A DNA stretch of 64,000 bases from Alistipes sp. (GTDB lineage Bacteria > Bacteroidota > Bacteroidia > Bacteroidales > Rikenellaceae). The translations under genes were made by a program, and so were the position numbers. Shown here piece by piece: positions 50,835 to 59,647 of this stretch (the stretch's first letter is position 1; each line of letters opens with the position of its first letter). The stretch is from positions 1 to 64,000 of the forward strand of contig JAFSBY010000044.1 of the NCBI GenBank assembly GCA_017437045.1, written 5' to 3'. The notes beneath the pieces are model-generated. The model was not told the origin of the DNA, made no database searches, and saw only the letters and a program-made list of their open reading frames with translations.

Positions 50835-52283
50835 CTATCCGACCGATCCCTCCAACTGCAACGCCAGCAGTTTTTGTGCCTCGACGGCAAACTCCATCGG
50901 CAACTTCTGCAACACCTCACGGGCATAGCCATTGACAATCAGCCCCACGGCATCCTCGGTCGAGAGGCCGCGCTGGTTGCAGTAGAAGAGTTGATCGTCC
51001 GAGATCTTCGAGGTCGTAGCCTCGTGCTCCAGGATGGCCGTGCGGTTGCGGCAGTCGATCTCGGGGAAGGTATGCGCCCCACACTGCGAACCGATCAGGA
51101 GCGAGTCGCACTGCGAGTAGTTGCGGGCATTCTCCGCCCCGGCATTGACACGCACCAGACCGCGATAGGCATTTTGGCTCTTGCCGGCCGAGATACCCTT
51201 CGAGACGATGCGCGAGCGGGTGTTGCGACCGATGTGGATCATCTTCGTACCCGTATCGGCCTGCTGGTAGTTGTTGGTCATGGCCACCGAGTAGAACTCG
51301 CCCACCGAGTTATCGCCTAACAGCACGCAGCTCGGATATTTCCACGTAATGGCCGAGCCGGTCTCGACCTGCGTCCACGAAAGCACGGCATTCTCGCGGC
51401 ACAGACCGCGCTTCGTGACGAAGTTATAGACACCGCCTTTGCCCTCCTTGTCGCCCGGATACCAATTCTGCACGGTCGAGTACTTCACCTCGGCATCGCG
51501 CTCCACGACGATCTCCACCACAGCCGCGTGCAGCTGATTCTCGTCACGCTGCGGGGCGGTGCAACCCTCCAGGTAGCTCACATAGGCCCCCTCGTCGGCC
51601 ACGATCAGCGTGCGCTCGAATTGGCCCGTACCGGCGGCATTGATGCGGAAATAGGTCGAAAGCTCCATCGGGCAACGCACCCCCTTCGGGATGTAGCAGA
51701 ACGAGCCATCCGAGAAGACGGCCGCATTGAGTGCTGCATAGAAGTTGTCGGTGTACGGCACGACGCTCCCGAGGTATTTTTGGATCAACTCGGGATATTC
51801 GCGGATCGCCTCCGAGATCGAGCAGAAGATGATCCCCTTCTCCTTGAGCGTCTCACGGAAGGTGGTCTTGACCGACACCGAGTCCATCACGGCATCGACC
51901 GCCACACCGGCCAGGGCCATCTGCTCCTCGAGCGGAATACCCAACTTCTCGAAGGTGCGCTTCAGCTCGGGATCGACCTCGTCCATCGAGCCGAGCTTCT
52001 TCTTGGGTTTCGGCGCGGCGTAGTAGATAATATCCTGAAAATCAATCTCGGGTATATCCAGATGCCCCCACGTGGGGTGCTTCATCGTCTGCCAATGGCG
52101 GAAGGCCTTCAGGCGGCGTTCCAACATCCACTCCGGCTCCTCTTTCTTGGCCGAGATGGTACGGATCACCTCCTCATCGAGGCCGCGTCGGATCAGTTCG
52201 GTCTCGATATCGGTCGTAAAACCATGCTCATACTCCCGATTGGTCAGCTCCTGTAAAATATCGTTTTCGTTCTCTTTAGCCAT
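50835..52283 (-). CDS. sufB: Fe-S scaffold protein SufB
   Basis: 482 aa from the ATG at 52283 (MAKENEND); an ATG at 52289 is equally open, and 52304 lies inside the -7 box, so it is rejected. Contains the C-terminal SufB core with conserved Cys and His ([19 protein letters not shown], '[20 protein letters not shown]', [19 protein letters not shown]). First gene of the suf run, starting 8-14 nt after the predicted transcription start. Confidence 0.97.
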   Translation of the reverse strand: MAKENENDILQELTNREYEHGFTTDIETELIRRGLDEEVIRTISAKKEEPEWMLERRLKAFRHWQTMKHPTWGHLDIPEIDFQDIIYYAAPKPKKKLGSMDEVDPELKRTFEKLGIPLEEQMALAGVAVDAVMDSVSVKTTFRETLKEKGIIFCSISEAIREYPELIQKYLGSVVPYTDNFYAALNAAVFSDGSFCYIPKGVRCPMELSTYFRINAAGTGQFERTLIVADEGAYVSYLEGCTAPQRDENQLHAAVVEIVVERDAEVKYSTVQNWYPGDKEGKGGVYNFVTKRGLCRENAVLSWTQVETGSAITWKYPSCVLLGDNSVGEFYSVAMTNNYQQADTGTKMIHIGRNTRSRIVSKGISAGKSQNAYRGLVRVNAGAENARNYSQCDSLLIGSQCGAHTFPEIDCRNRTAILEHEATTSKISDDQLFYCNQRGLSTEDAVGLIVNGYAREVLQKLPMEFAVEAQKLLALQLEGSVG

Positions 52284-52300
52284 AGTCATCTCTATATCCT

Positions 52301-52309
52301 GCAAAGGTA
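52301..52309 (-). promoter_or_regulatory. suf operon promoter (-7 box)
   Basis: TACCTTTGC on the minus strand, 18 bp before the chosen sufB ATG. Leaves a very short leader. Confidence 0.6.
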
Positions 52310-52394
52310 ATGAAATTTATTGCTAAAGCAATAAAAAGGCCACTCTTTTCCATCACGATTTCCGATGGCGGCATAGGCCCGGCCAATAACGACC

Positions 52395-52430
52395 AAAAAA
52401 AATCAGCGCGACCTCTTCGGGTCGCGCTGA
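52395..52430 (-). terminator. terminator, copy A of a duplicated hairpin
   Basis: TCAGCGCGACC (52403-52413) pairs with GGTCGCGCTGA (52420-52430), loop TCTTCG, then T8 on the minus strand (52402-52395). Stem identical to the one at 54087-54113. Confidence 0.85.
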
Positions 52431-52450
52431 AAAAGGAATGCGCTACGCTG

Positions 52451-52546
52451 TTATTCTGAAACGGGACGCACCGTGTGACCACTACCATACAGCACGATGT
52501 TACCAGCGAGATTAGTTTGGTAAGTTTGAGATTCGGGAATTGTCAT
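52451..52546 (-). pseudogene. possible 3' remnant of a FISUMP/DUF1566-like gene
   Basis: A 31-codon open frame overlaps the end of the TIR gene in another frame and ends in GNIVLYGSGHTVRPVSE. This tail resembles the HxVRxV ending of DUF1566/FISUMP proteins; the intact gene at 54147 ends HYVRAVSAF. A nearly identical terminator follows both. I read it as the leftover of a second such gene whose front was lost or replaced. It is short, so it could be chance. Confidence 0.4.
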
Positions 52547-53975
52547 CCAGCGCCGTTTTGGGCACCTCGCGCGCTTGATCACGCGCCCTCAATGAGTCAT
52601 ACCAGTCCCCTTGAACAAATGGATGAAGATACATCACTTTCCACACATCCTCCTTCAATTCGCTCCAGGTGGCACCATTTTCAAATCGACGCTCCACATC
52701 GCGTTTCATCATCGCGGTATCAATCCAGTTGCCCAAACAAAGGAGCAAGAAGAGGCCGGCAACAACGATCTGAGAAAGATAGATTTTGTCTCTCTTGATC
52801 GGAAGTGTATTGCGTTGCAGATGCGACCATGCCGACTTTCCGTGCTTACGAATCAGCATCGCAAGGGCAAAGACGCCACAAGCTAACGTAGCCATTATGC
52901 CCATCATTATCCTCGCGTCAAATTTATTTTCGATAAACAATACTCCCATTACACTACCGAAAAGCATCCAATACCAGCCATCTCGACGGTTCTTTAGCAG
53001 TCGATAACAGCCGAGAACCATAGCAAAAGCAGCAATTGGAGTTCCTGTAGTATAAGTTCGCACCTCATCGAGGAACCACAAAAAGAGCCAAGCACAAATT
53101 ACAAACGCAAATACCCCCCAAAGCATCACAATGGTATTCACCAACCAATGCTTTTGCGCCATAGCCGCCTTCAGATCAGCCCATTCGCGGGCAAAAAGCC
53201 CCTTTCGCTCTCCGCTCTCGGCAACGGGTTCTTTACGTTTTGTTGCCGATTCGACCCGATGCGGCGTCTCCACAACGGGCTGCTTGGGACGCGTGTGCCC
53301 CAACAGCAACGCCTCCTCCTCTTGCAGATCGGAGATATTGGCTTCGACAATGCGTTTTTCATTACGCAGGTCGGTCAGTGTCTTCTCCTGGGTCAAGATC
53401 TCCTTCTCGATCTCGAATTTCCGATTTTCAAGATGTTCGATACGCTCGCGCAGGCTTTGTAATTTAGCAGCTCGCTCTTTGCGCGAGATCTCAGCCTCCC
53501 GACGTCGTGCCTCCTCTTGTTGCTCGCGCTCTGCCTTTTCGCGCTCTACCTGCAGATAGCTTTGTACCGAATGCAACAAACGATCGAAAGCCTTCTCGGG
53601 ATTCGCCTGATAGTCGATATAGTCCAAGCGGGCTATATAGATGATCACCGAATCGTTATAGACCGAATCATCGTAGCGGAAAGGGATAATCTTTTTCCGA
53701 TAAGTATGGGCTGTAGCGATCTCATTACTCGTCCATTCCGAGCTATTGGAACGCTCGGTCGAGATAAAAAGAAAAATCTTCGACGCCTTGATATTGCGGG
53801 CGATCATCGGAGCAAACGCATCCCCCGAAAAAACACCCTCTTCATCAAACCAATAGGTGATGTTATGCTCATCAAACAAAGCCTTGATGCGACTGATGGC
53901 ATTATTCGGAATCACTTGTTTGTTCTTATCCGCATAATCGCCTCGCGCATAGCTGATAAATACGTCGTAAGTCAT
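52512..53975 (-). CDS. TIR domain-coiled-coil-membrane protein
   Basis: 487 aa from the ATG at 53975, which sits just behind a full promoter (53997-54028); the longer start is rejected. Residues 1-145 are a TIR domain: YDVFISYARGDYADKNK, YWFDEEGVFSGDAF, IFLFISTERSNSSEWTSNEI, with Glu85 in the position of the NADase catalytic Glu of bacterial and SARM1 TIRs. Residues about 150-225 form a Glu/Arg/Lys-rich coiled coil. Four or five transmembrane helices follow (about 275-450), then a short C-terminal tail. TIR proteins act as NAD-cleaving immune effectors or signalling adaptors; a membrane-anchored form is consistent with abortive defence, but this is inference. The type is frequent in Bacteroidales. 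Confidence 0.82.
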   Translation of the reverse strand: MTYDVFISYARGDYADKNKQVIPNNAISRIKALFDEHNITYWFDEEGVFSGDAFAPMIARNIKASKIFLFISTERSNSSEWTSNEIATAHTYRKKIIPFRYDDSVYNDSVIIYIARLDYIDYQANPEKAFDRLLHSVQSYLQVEREKAEREQQEEARRREAEISRKERAAKLQSLRERIEHLENRKFEIEKEILTQEKTLTDLRNEKRIVEANISDLQEEEALLLGHTRPKQPVVETPHRVESATKRKEPVAESGERKGLFAREWADLKAAMAQKHWLVNTIVMLWGVFAFVICAWLFLWFLDEVRTYTTGTPIAAFAMVLGCYRLLKNRRDGWYWMLFGSVMGVLFIENKFDARIMMGIMATLACGVFALAMLIRKHGKSAWSHLQRNTLPIKRDKIYLSQIVVAGLFLLLCLGNWIDTAMMKRDVERRFENGATWSELKEDVWKVMYLHPFVQGDWYDSLRARDQAREVPKTALDDNSRISNLPN

Positions 53976-53996
53976 CGGTAGTAGCAGTTGATCGGG

Positions 53997-54028
53997 TAAA
54001 GATAGCACAAAAAGTCGAAACCGACAAA
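53997..54028 (-). promoter_or_regulatory. promoter of the TIR gene
   Basis: Minus strand: TTTG (54028-54025), a 20-nt spacer, TATCTTTA (54004-53997; one mismatch to TAnnTTTG). Confidence 0.55.
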
Positions 54029-54079
54029 TAAAAAATCGTTTCCACCGATTCGGCAAGGATGCCAACGCTGCCGAGGTGC

Positions 54080-54113
54080 AAAAAAATCAGCGCGACCGCA
54101 TGGGTCGCGCTGA
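54080..54113 (-). terminator. terminator, copy B of a duplicated hairpin
   Basis: TCAGCGCGACC (54087-54097) pairs with GGTCGCGCTGA (54103-54113), loop GCATG, then T7. Ends the gene at 54147. Confidence 0.85.
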
Positions 54114-54146
54114 AAGATCCAAGATCCAAAGCCAAAAGCCTAATGG

Positions 54147-54650
54147 CTAAAAAGCGGAAACGGCGCGCACATAGTGGCTGTCGCTCTTATCGTAGTGGCC
54201 GGTGCCGCAGCCACCAATCAACGTAACAGCCCACGCACGGTCCGAATCATAAGACTCTGACGACCAATACCACTGATTAAGAATACGCGTAAATCCATTT
54301 GCTTCGAGAGGAGCATTCAACTCGGAGCTTTTACGATAAATCGCACGCAATTCATCGCGTGAAGGTAAATGCCAACCTTGCCCCAATCGCACGCACCACG
54401 TTCCGGCATCAATCCAATTCGCGCTCGATTCTGAAACACTCATCGCCTTACCATGCTGACCATCTGTCGTGACAGCAAAGACAATTCCCAATTCACCTCC
54501 AATCAGCACCATATCACCAACACGGTAACGCTTGGATGTCTGAGTATTACTACGCTGCTCCATATCCGCATCTACTCGAACATGCTGCGCAAATGCCGGG
54601 AACGCGCAGAGCGCAAAAAGAAGGCATAACAGAGTGGTAAGTTTTTTCAT
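54147..54650 (-). CDS. secreted DUF1566/FISUMP-like protein
   Basis: 167 aa from the Met at 54650. Signal peptide (about 21 aa, ending PAFAQ). The mature part has the typical pattern: VGDMVLIGGELGIVFAVTTDGQHG, a GWHLPSRDELRAIY segment, NQWYWSSESYDS, and a C-terminal HYVRAVSAF. Such domains are exported and often found in many copies per genome, with unknown function. Own promoter at 54702-54733 and own terminator at 54080. The TIR gene downstream starts after the terminator and has its own promoter. Confidence 0.8.
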   Translation of the reverse strand: MKKLTTLLCLLFALCAFPAFAQHVRVDADMEQRSNTQTSKRYRVGDMVLIGGELGIVFAVTTDGQHGKAMSVSESSANWIDAGTWCVRLGQGWHLPSRDELRAIYRKSSELNAPLEANGFTRILNQWYWSSESYDSDRAWAVTLIGGCGTGHYDKSDSHYVRAVSAF

Positions 54651-54701
54651 CGTTAGCAAGGATTATTAGGTAACACAAAGCAATTTTACAATCGCTAAAT
54701 A

Positions 54702-54733
54702 CAAAGATAGTTATTCTTTCTCAATTTGACAAA
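54702..54733 (-). promoter_or_regulatory. promoter of the FISUMP-like gene
   Basis: Minus strand: TTTG (54733-54730), a 20-nt spacer, TATCTTTG (54709-54702). The -33 box overlaps the T-run of the upstream terminator. Confidence 0.6.
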
Positions 54734-54771
54734 AAAAAGAGGTTGCCCGACGTTTTTTTTCGTCGGGCAAC
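54731..54771 (-). terminator. terminator of the TPR/gyrA unit
   Basis: GTTGCCCGACG (54742-54752) pairs with CGTCGGGCAAC (54761-54771), then T8 on the minus strand (54738-54731). Confidence 0.9.
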
Positions 54772-54810
54772 ACCCTATTGCTAAAGAATCACCTTTTCAG
54801 ATCTCTTCGC

Positions 54811-56154
54811 TTAGCGACCCGTAACGGCCTTCCACTGAGCGTTATACTGCTCATACTTGGGCATCATGCCCGGTTCGTCGCGCAGACGGAAGCAGAGCGA
54901 CTTGAGGAACTCCAGCGTGTCGGGATCGTTCGGCTTGAGAGCCAATGCCTTCTCGAAGCAAGGCAGCGCCTCCATATAGACCTCATTGACAGCCTTCAGA
55001 TCGGCATCGTAAGCGGCCTGGCTGCTGTACGGACGGGCATTGAACTCCTTGTTCAGTGCATCACCCTTCAGCGTGTAGAATACACCCAGGTAGTACTGAC
55101 CCTCATACAGATCGGGCTTCAGCTCGGTCACCTTCTTGAACGAAGCAATCGACTCGTCGAAGTTCTTCAGGGCATAGAATACACGGCCACGACCAAACCA
55201 GAGGTCCACGTTGTCGGGCTGCTCGGCCAGCGACTTGTCGATCATAGCAACCAGGTCGGCAGGGTCACCAACACCCTCCTCGGCCGTATAAAGCTGCATC
55301 AGACCCTCCAGAATACGCTCGTTCTTCGGGAACTTCTCGATACCGGCCAACAGCGCGTCCTTACCCTTCAGCACGAAAGCCTTATCAGCCTCACGCTGAC
55401 CATAGTAGCAGTGGAAGAGGTAGTAGTAGATATTACCCTGATCGTCTGCATAACCCAGATCCAGAGCCTTGTTCAGCTGCTCGGCACCGGCAGCAAACGA
55501 AGCGGGATTCTGGCTGCCGTCGATCGTGAGCAACATACCGGCATTGTAGAGGAACATCGGCTCGGCCTTACCCACGGCGGGGCACTGCTGTGCCTCGAAA
55601 GCCTGCACGAAAGCGTCAGCAGCCTTCTTGTACTGACCCACCTGGTTGAGCGTGTTACCCAGCTGCTCGCAGTAGTTCACGATCTGATCCAGACCGGCCT
55701 TTACCTTCTCGGCCTGCTTGGCATCCAGTTCATAGGCCTTGTTGTACGACTCGATAGCCTTGGCAACGGCACCCTCCATCACCTCACGCGTCTGCACCCA
55801 GGTAGCCACCTTGCCACCACGGACATAGGCCGTGAAGTAGGGATAAACCCAAGCCTCGTACTCCTGGCCACCCAGCGTAGCCATCTCCTGCGAAGCGGGA
55901 GCACCTACGCTCAGCTTCAGCACATCAACGGGCATGTCCACGAAGATATCCTTCGTCGGAGCAACAGCCACATCGTAGTAAGCCTTACCACGGGCCATCC
56001 ACGTAGCGGCCTTCGTGTTCTTCTTCGGATTGGCAACATCGGCGTCGCACTTCTCCGTCTTGGCCTTCAGACCCTCTGCATTCACTTTCTGAGCCTGCAC
56101 GGCCGGAACAGCCAGCAGGACGGCGGCCATAGCCACCAAAATCATCTTTTTCAT
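54811..56154 (-). CDS. periplasmic TPR protein
   Basis: 447 aa with a signal peptide (about 21 aa, ending AVQAQ). Contains several TPR units (about 145-190, 195-250, 300-345, 345-400), Ala/Lys/Asp-rich, with a repeated FNARPYSS-type insert. Pattern resembles the single abundant TPR proteins encoded next to gyrA in other Bacteroidales. Function unknown; likely a periplasmic scaffold. Follows gyrA by 31 bp and ends at a strong terminator. Confidence 0.85.
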   Translation of the reverse strand: MKKMILVAMAAVLLAVPAVQAQKVNAEGLKAKTEKCDADVANPKKNTKAATWMARGKAYYDVAVAPTKDIFVDMPVDVLKLSVGAPASQEMATLGGQEYEAWVYPYFTAYVRGGKVATWVQTREVMEGAVAKAIESYNKAYELDAKQAEKVKAGLDQIVNYCEQLGNTLNQVGQYKKAADAFVQAFEAQQCPAVGKAEPMFLYNAGMLLTIDGSQNPASFAAGAEQLNKALDLGYADDQGNIYYYLFHCYYGQREADKAFVLKGKDALLAGIEKFPKNERILEGLMQLYTAEEGVGDPADLVAMIDKSLAEQPDNVDLWFGRGRVFYALKNFDESIASFKKVTELKPDLYEGQYYLGVFYTLKGDALNKEFNARPYSSQAAYDADLKAVNEVYMEALPCFEKALALKPNDPDTLEFLKSLCFRLRDEPGMMPKYEQYNAQWKAVTGR

Positions 56155-56185
56155 AATCGTATGAATTTTAGGTTTTTATTGTTGT

Positions 56186-58774
56186 TTATTCGTTCGTCTG
56201 TTCCGGAGCGGGCTCGGCAGCAGCCTCCACAACCGACTCCACAACCGGAGCCTCGCCCTCGATCGGTGCAACACCCTCGGGCAGGGCCGTCTCCGGCTCC
56301 TCCTCGTTCTTCGGAACCACCACTACCGAGGCAATCGAGTCGCCCTCGCGCAGGTTGATGATCTTCACACCCTGCGTTGCGCGTCCTGCCAGGCGGATCT
56401 GCTCCACACCCGTGCGGATAGCGATACCCGAGCGGTTGATGATCATCAGGTCGTTCTCGTCCGTCACAGCCTGCATCGAGACGAGCTTACCGGTCTTCTC
56501 GGTTACGTTGATCGTGCGGACACCCTTACCGCCGCGATTCGTGATGCGATACTCGTCCAGATCGGTACGCTTACCGTAGCCGTTCTCGCTCAATACGAGC
56601 ACATCCTTCTTCGCATTCGGCTCGATGGCGATCATGCTCACCACCTCGTCGTCCTCCTCGATCGAGATACCGCGCACACCGGCACCCGTACGGCCAATGG
56701 CACGCACCGTCTGCTCGTTGAAGCGGATCGCCTTACCGTTGCGGGCCGCGATGAGCAGCTCGGCATTGCCACTCGTGATCGTTGCGTCGAGCAGCTCGTC
56801 ACCCTCACGCACCGTGATGGCGTTGATACCGTTCAGACGCGGACGCGAGTAGGCCTCGACAAGCGTCTTCTTGATCGTACCGCGACGCGTACACATCACG
56901 ATATAGTAGTTATTCAAGAACTCCTCGTCCTTCAGATTCCAGACGTTGATATAGGCGCGAACCTTATCGTTCTGGGCAATCTGGATCACATTCTGGATAG
57001 CACGGCCCTTCGACGAACGGGTGCCCTCCGGAATCTCGTACACCTTCAGCCAATAGCAACGACCCTGCTCCGTGAAGAAGAGCATCGTGTTGTGCATCTG
57101 GGCCACGTAGATATGCTCGATGAAGTCCTCATCGCGCGTAGCACTACCCTTCACACCGACACCACCACGGTTTTGAGCACGATACTCGCTCAGCGGCGTG
57201 CGCTTGATATAGCCCATGTGGGAGATCGTGATCACCACATCCTCATTGGCATAGAAATCCTCGGGGTTGAACTCCTCGGCGGCATAGACAATCTCCGTAC
57301 GACGCTCGTCGCCATACTTCTCCTTGACCTCCTGCAGCTCGGTCTTGACCACCTCCAACTGCAACGCCTCGCTGGCCAAAATATCGGTCATACGCTGGAT
57401 GAAGGCCATCAGCTGATCGCGCTCGGCCATCAGCTTCTCGCGCTCGAGACCCGTCAGCGCACGCAGACGCATCTCGATAATGGCCGAAGCCTGCTTCTCG
57501 TCCAAGCCGAAGCGCTCCATCATGCGCTGCTTGGCCTCATCGGGATTCTTCGACGAACGGATGATATGTACGATCTCGTCGATGTTATCCTGGGCAATGA
57601 GCAATCCCTTGACGATGTGCAGACGCTCCTCGGCCTTGCGCTTATCGAAACGTGTGCGACGCACCACCACATCATGGCGGTGGTTCACGAAGTGCATCAC
57701 CATATCGCGCATCGACAAGAGCTGCGGACGGCCATTGACCAGAGCAATGTTATTAACCGCAAACGAGGTTTGCAGCGCCGTCTCCTTGTAGAGCGTATTG
57801 AGCACCACGCTGGCCATAGCATCCTGCTTCACGGTGATCACCACGCGCAGACCGCGACGATCCGACTCATCGTTGATGTTCGAGATGCCCTCCAACTTCT
57901 TGTCATTGACCATATCGGCGATCTTCTTGATCATCTCGGCCTTATTGACCATGTAGGGGATCTCCGTCACGACGATGCACTCACGGCCGTTCGGCAGCGT
58001 CTCGATCTCGGTCTTGGCACGCATCATTACGCGACCACGACCGGTCAGCATCGCCTCCTTCACCCCCTCATAGCCATAGATCATGGCTCCGGTCGGGAAG
58101 TCGGGAGCTTTGATATACTGCAGCAACTCCTCGCCCGTGATTTCGGGGTTGTCGATATAGGCACAGCAGCCGTCGATCGTCTCCGAGAGGTTGTGCGGTG
58201 CCATGTTGGTTGCCATACCCACGGCGATACCGCTGGCACCATTGACAATGAGCAGCGGCACCTTGGTCGGCAGGACCGTCGGCTCGGGGATCGTATCGTC
58301 GAAGTTGAGCGTCCAATCGATCGTCTCCTTGTCGATATCGGCCATCACCTCGTCGGTGAGTTTCTTCATGCGGGCCTCCGTATAACGCATAGCAGCCGCA
58401 CCATCGCCGTCCATCGAGCCAAAGTTACCCTGACCCTCGACCAGCGGATAGCGCATCGACCAATCCTGGGCCATACGCACCATCGCCTCATAGACCGACA
58501 AGTCTCCGTGCGGGTGGAACTTACCGAGCACATCACCGACAATACGAGCCGACTTACGCGTCGGTTTGTCGTGGGTCAGACCCAGCTCGGCACTCATATC
58601 ATAGAGAATACGGCGGTGCACGGGTTTCATACCGTCACGCACATCGGGCAATGCACGCGACACGATGACCGACATCGAGTAGTCGATGTAGGCCGTCTTC
58701 ATCTGTTCTTCGATATTGACCGGCACAATACGGCCGACCAAACCGGTACCATTCTTTTCTTCTTCGGTTGTCAT
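56186..58774 (-). CDS. gyrA: DNA gyrase subunit A
   Basis: 862 aa. Winged-helix/tower breakage-reunion domain with catalytic Tyr131 in [11 protein letters not shown], then six beta-pinwheel blades in the C-terminal domain ([29 protein letters not shown] and similar, including the GyrA-box-like Q/R-RGG-G turns), and a 55-aa acidic Ala/Pro/Glu tail. The QRDR reads [10 protein letters not shown]: Leu92 is at the place of E. coli Ser83 and Glu96 at that of Asp87. Leu here is a classical quinolone-resistance change. GyrA introduces negative supercoils with GyrB, which is not in this window. Confidence 0.97.
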   Translation of the reverse strand: MTTEEEKNGTGLVGRIVPVNIEEQMKTAYIDYSMSVIVSRALPDVRDGMKPVHRRILYDMSAELGLTHDKPTRKSARIVGDVLGKFHPHGDLSVYEAMVRMAQDWSMRYPLVEGQGNFGSMDGDGAAAMRYTEARMKKLTDEVMADIDKETIDWTLNFDDTIPEPTVLPTKVPLLIVNGASGIAVGMATNMAPHNLSETIDGCCAYIDNPEITGEELLQYIKAPDFPTGAMIYGYEGVKEAMLTGRGRVMMRAKTEIETLPNGRECIVVTEIPYMVNKAEMIKKIADMVNDKKLEGISNINDESDRRGLRVVITVKQDAMASVVLNTLYKETALQTSFAVNNIALVNGRPQLLSMRDMVMHFVNHRHDVVVRRTRFDKRKAEERLHIVKGLLIAQDNIDEIVHIIRSSKNPDEAKQRMMERFGLDEKQASAIIEMRLRALTGLEREKLMAERDQLMAFIQRMTDILASEALQLEVVKTELQEVKEKYGDERRTEIVYAAEEFNPEDFYANEDVVITISHMGYIKRTPLSEYRAQNRGGVGVKGSATRDEDFIEHIYVAQMHNTMLFFTEQGRCYWLKVYEIPEGTRSSKGRAIQNVIQIAQNDKVRAYINVWNLKDEEFLNNYYIVMCTRRGTIKKTLVEAYSRPRLNGINAITVREGDELLDATITSGNAELLIAARNGKAIRFNEQTVRAIGRTGAGVRGISIEEDDEVVSMIAIEPNAKKDVLVLSENGYGKRTDLDEYRITNRGGKGVRTINVTEKTGKLVSMQAVTDENDLMIINRSGIAIRTGVEQIRLAGRATQGVKIINLREGDSIASVVVVPKNEEEPETALPEGVAPIEGEAPVVESVVEAAAEPAPEQTNE

Positions 58775-58821
58775 TCGTTCGAGTTATTCGAGTTATAAAA
58801 CCTTTCTACACTTTTAACGAA

Positions 58822-58829
58822 CAAAAATA
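58822..58829 (-). promoter_or_regulatory. gyrA promoter (-7 box)
   Basis: TATTTTTG on the minus strand, 47 bp before the ATG, with a TTG 20 nt further upstream. Confidence 0.55.
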
Positions 58830-58976
58830 CGCTTTATTTTCGATTTAAGCAATTTTGTCCCTATTTTTTTGCATTTTTTCAAAGGTGTTTTCGTATAGAA
58901 TAGGCTTTTTTGCCCCTTTTTAGCCGATTTAAGCCATTTTCAGCACCCTCACCGACCCCCTGACGGATCTCCAATC

Positions 58977-59017
58977 AAAAAAAGGAGGCGACAAACCACT
59001 TCGGTTTGAACGCCTCC
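58977..59017 (-). terminator. terminator of the aroK-murI-ftsK-lolA run
   Basis: GGAGGCG (58984-58990) pairs with CGCCTCC (59011-59017), with CAAACC/GGTTTG inside, then T7 (58983-58977). Confidence 0.85.
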
Positions 59018-59041
59018 ATCTACCTGACGGTTCGTGCTCTG

Positions 59042-59635
59042 TTATCGAAAGTCGATCACCTCATAGCCGGCATACTGCGTCGCATCATAACGCGGCAGTG
59101 TCTCCTCAATCCGCACCAGCTGCCGCACCACCACATCAATACCCGCGCCATCCATCTCATAACGGATCTTGCGCGGCAGGTTTGTAGTCGCCTGCAACGT
59201 CAAAAAGATCGTCGTCAGCGGATCATCGGGATTGGTCAGGGCGATCACCAGCTCCCCCTCCTGCTCCCGCTCCAGACGAGCCGTGCTCTGCGTAAGCCGG
59301 GCAAAGGCGTGTGCCGGATTGGAGAGCAGATTGTCGCTTTCGGTCTCGGTCGGCATCAGCGTCACCTCGCGGCGCGCATGGTTAATTTCATAGCGGATCG
59401 AGGCATCGCCAAAGACCTCGGCATCGCCCATACGAATGGCATACGCCTCCCCCTCAACAGCAATCTTGCCCGGCAACTCCTGCGCATCGGCCCGAATCAG
59501 AAAATCGACCTCATAACGCCCCATAGCCTCGATGGCCGCAACCATATCTCGGAGCGCCTGCGAGGCTCGATCCTGCCCCTGAAGCGCGCCCGCAAAGAGC
59601 AATAGACTGCTGATAATCAGAATAATCTGTTTCAT
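59042..59635 (-). CDS. lolA: LolA-like outer-membrane lipoprotein carrier
   Basis: 197 aa with a signal peptide (about 20 aa, ending LQGQ). The fold pattern fits LolA: an amphipathic N-terminal helix (ASQALRDMVAAIEAMGRYEVDF), then alternating strands with 'GEAYAIRMGDAEVFGD', and 'YEINHARREVTL'. LolA ferries lipoproteins across the periplasm from LolCDE to the outer membrane. Sequence identity with Proteobacterial LolA is low, so the assignment rests on pattern. Follows ftsK by 12 bp, as commonly seen in Bacteroidota. Confidence 0.75.
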   Translation of the reverse strand: MKQIILIISSLLLFAGALQGQDRASQALRDMVAAIEAMGRYEVDFLIRADAQELPGKIAVEGEAYAIRMGDAEVFGDASIRYEINHARREVTLMPTETESDNLLSNPAHAFARLTQSTARLEREQEGELVIALTNPDDPLTTIFLTLQATTNLPRKIRYEMDGAGIDVVVRQLVRIEETLPRYDATQYAGYEVIDFR

Positions 59636-59647
59636 CTTATCCTCCCA

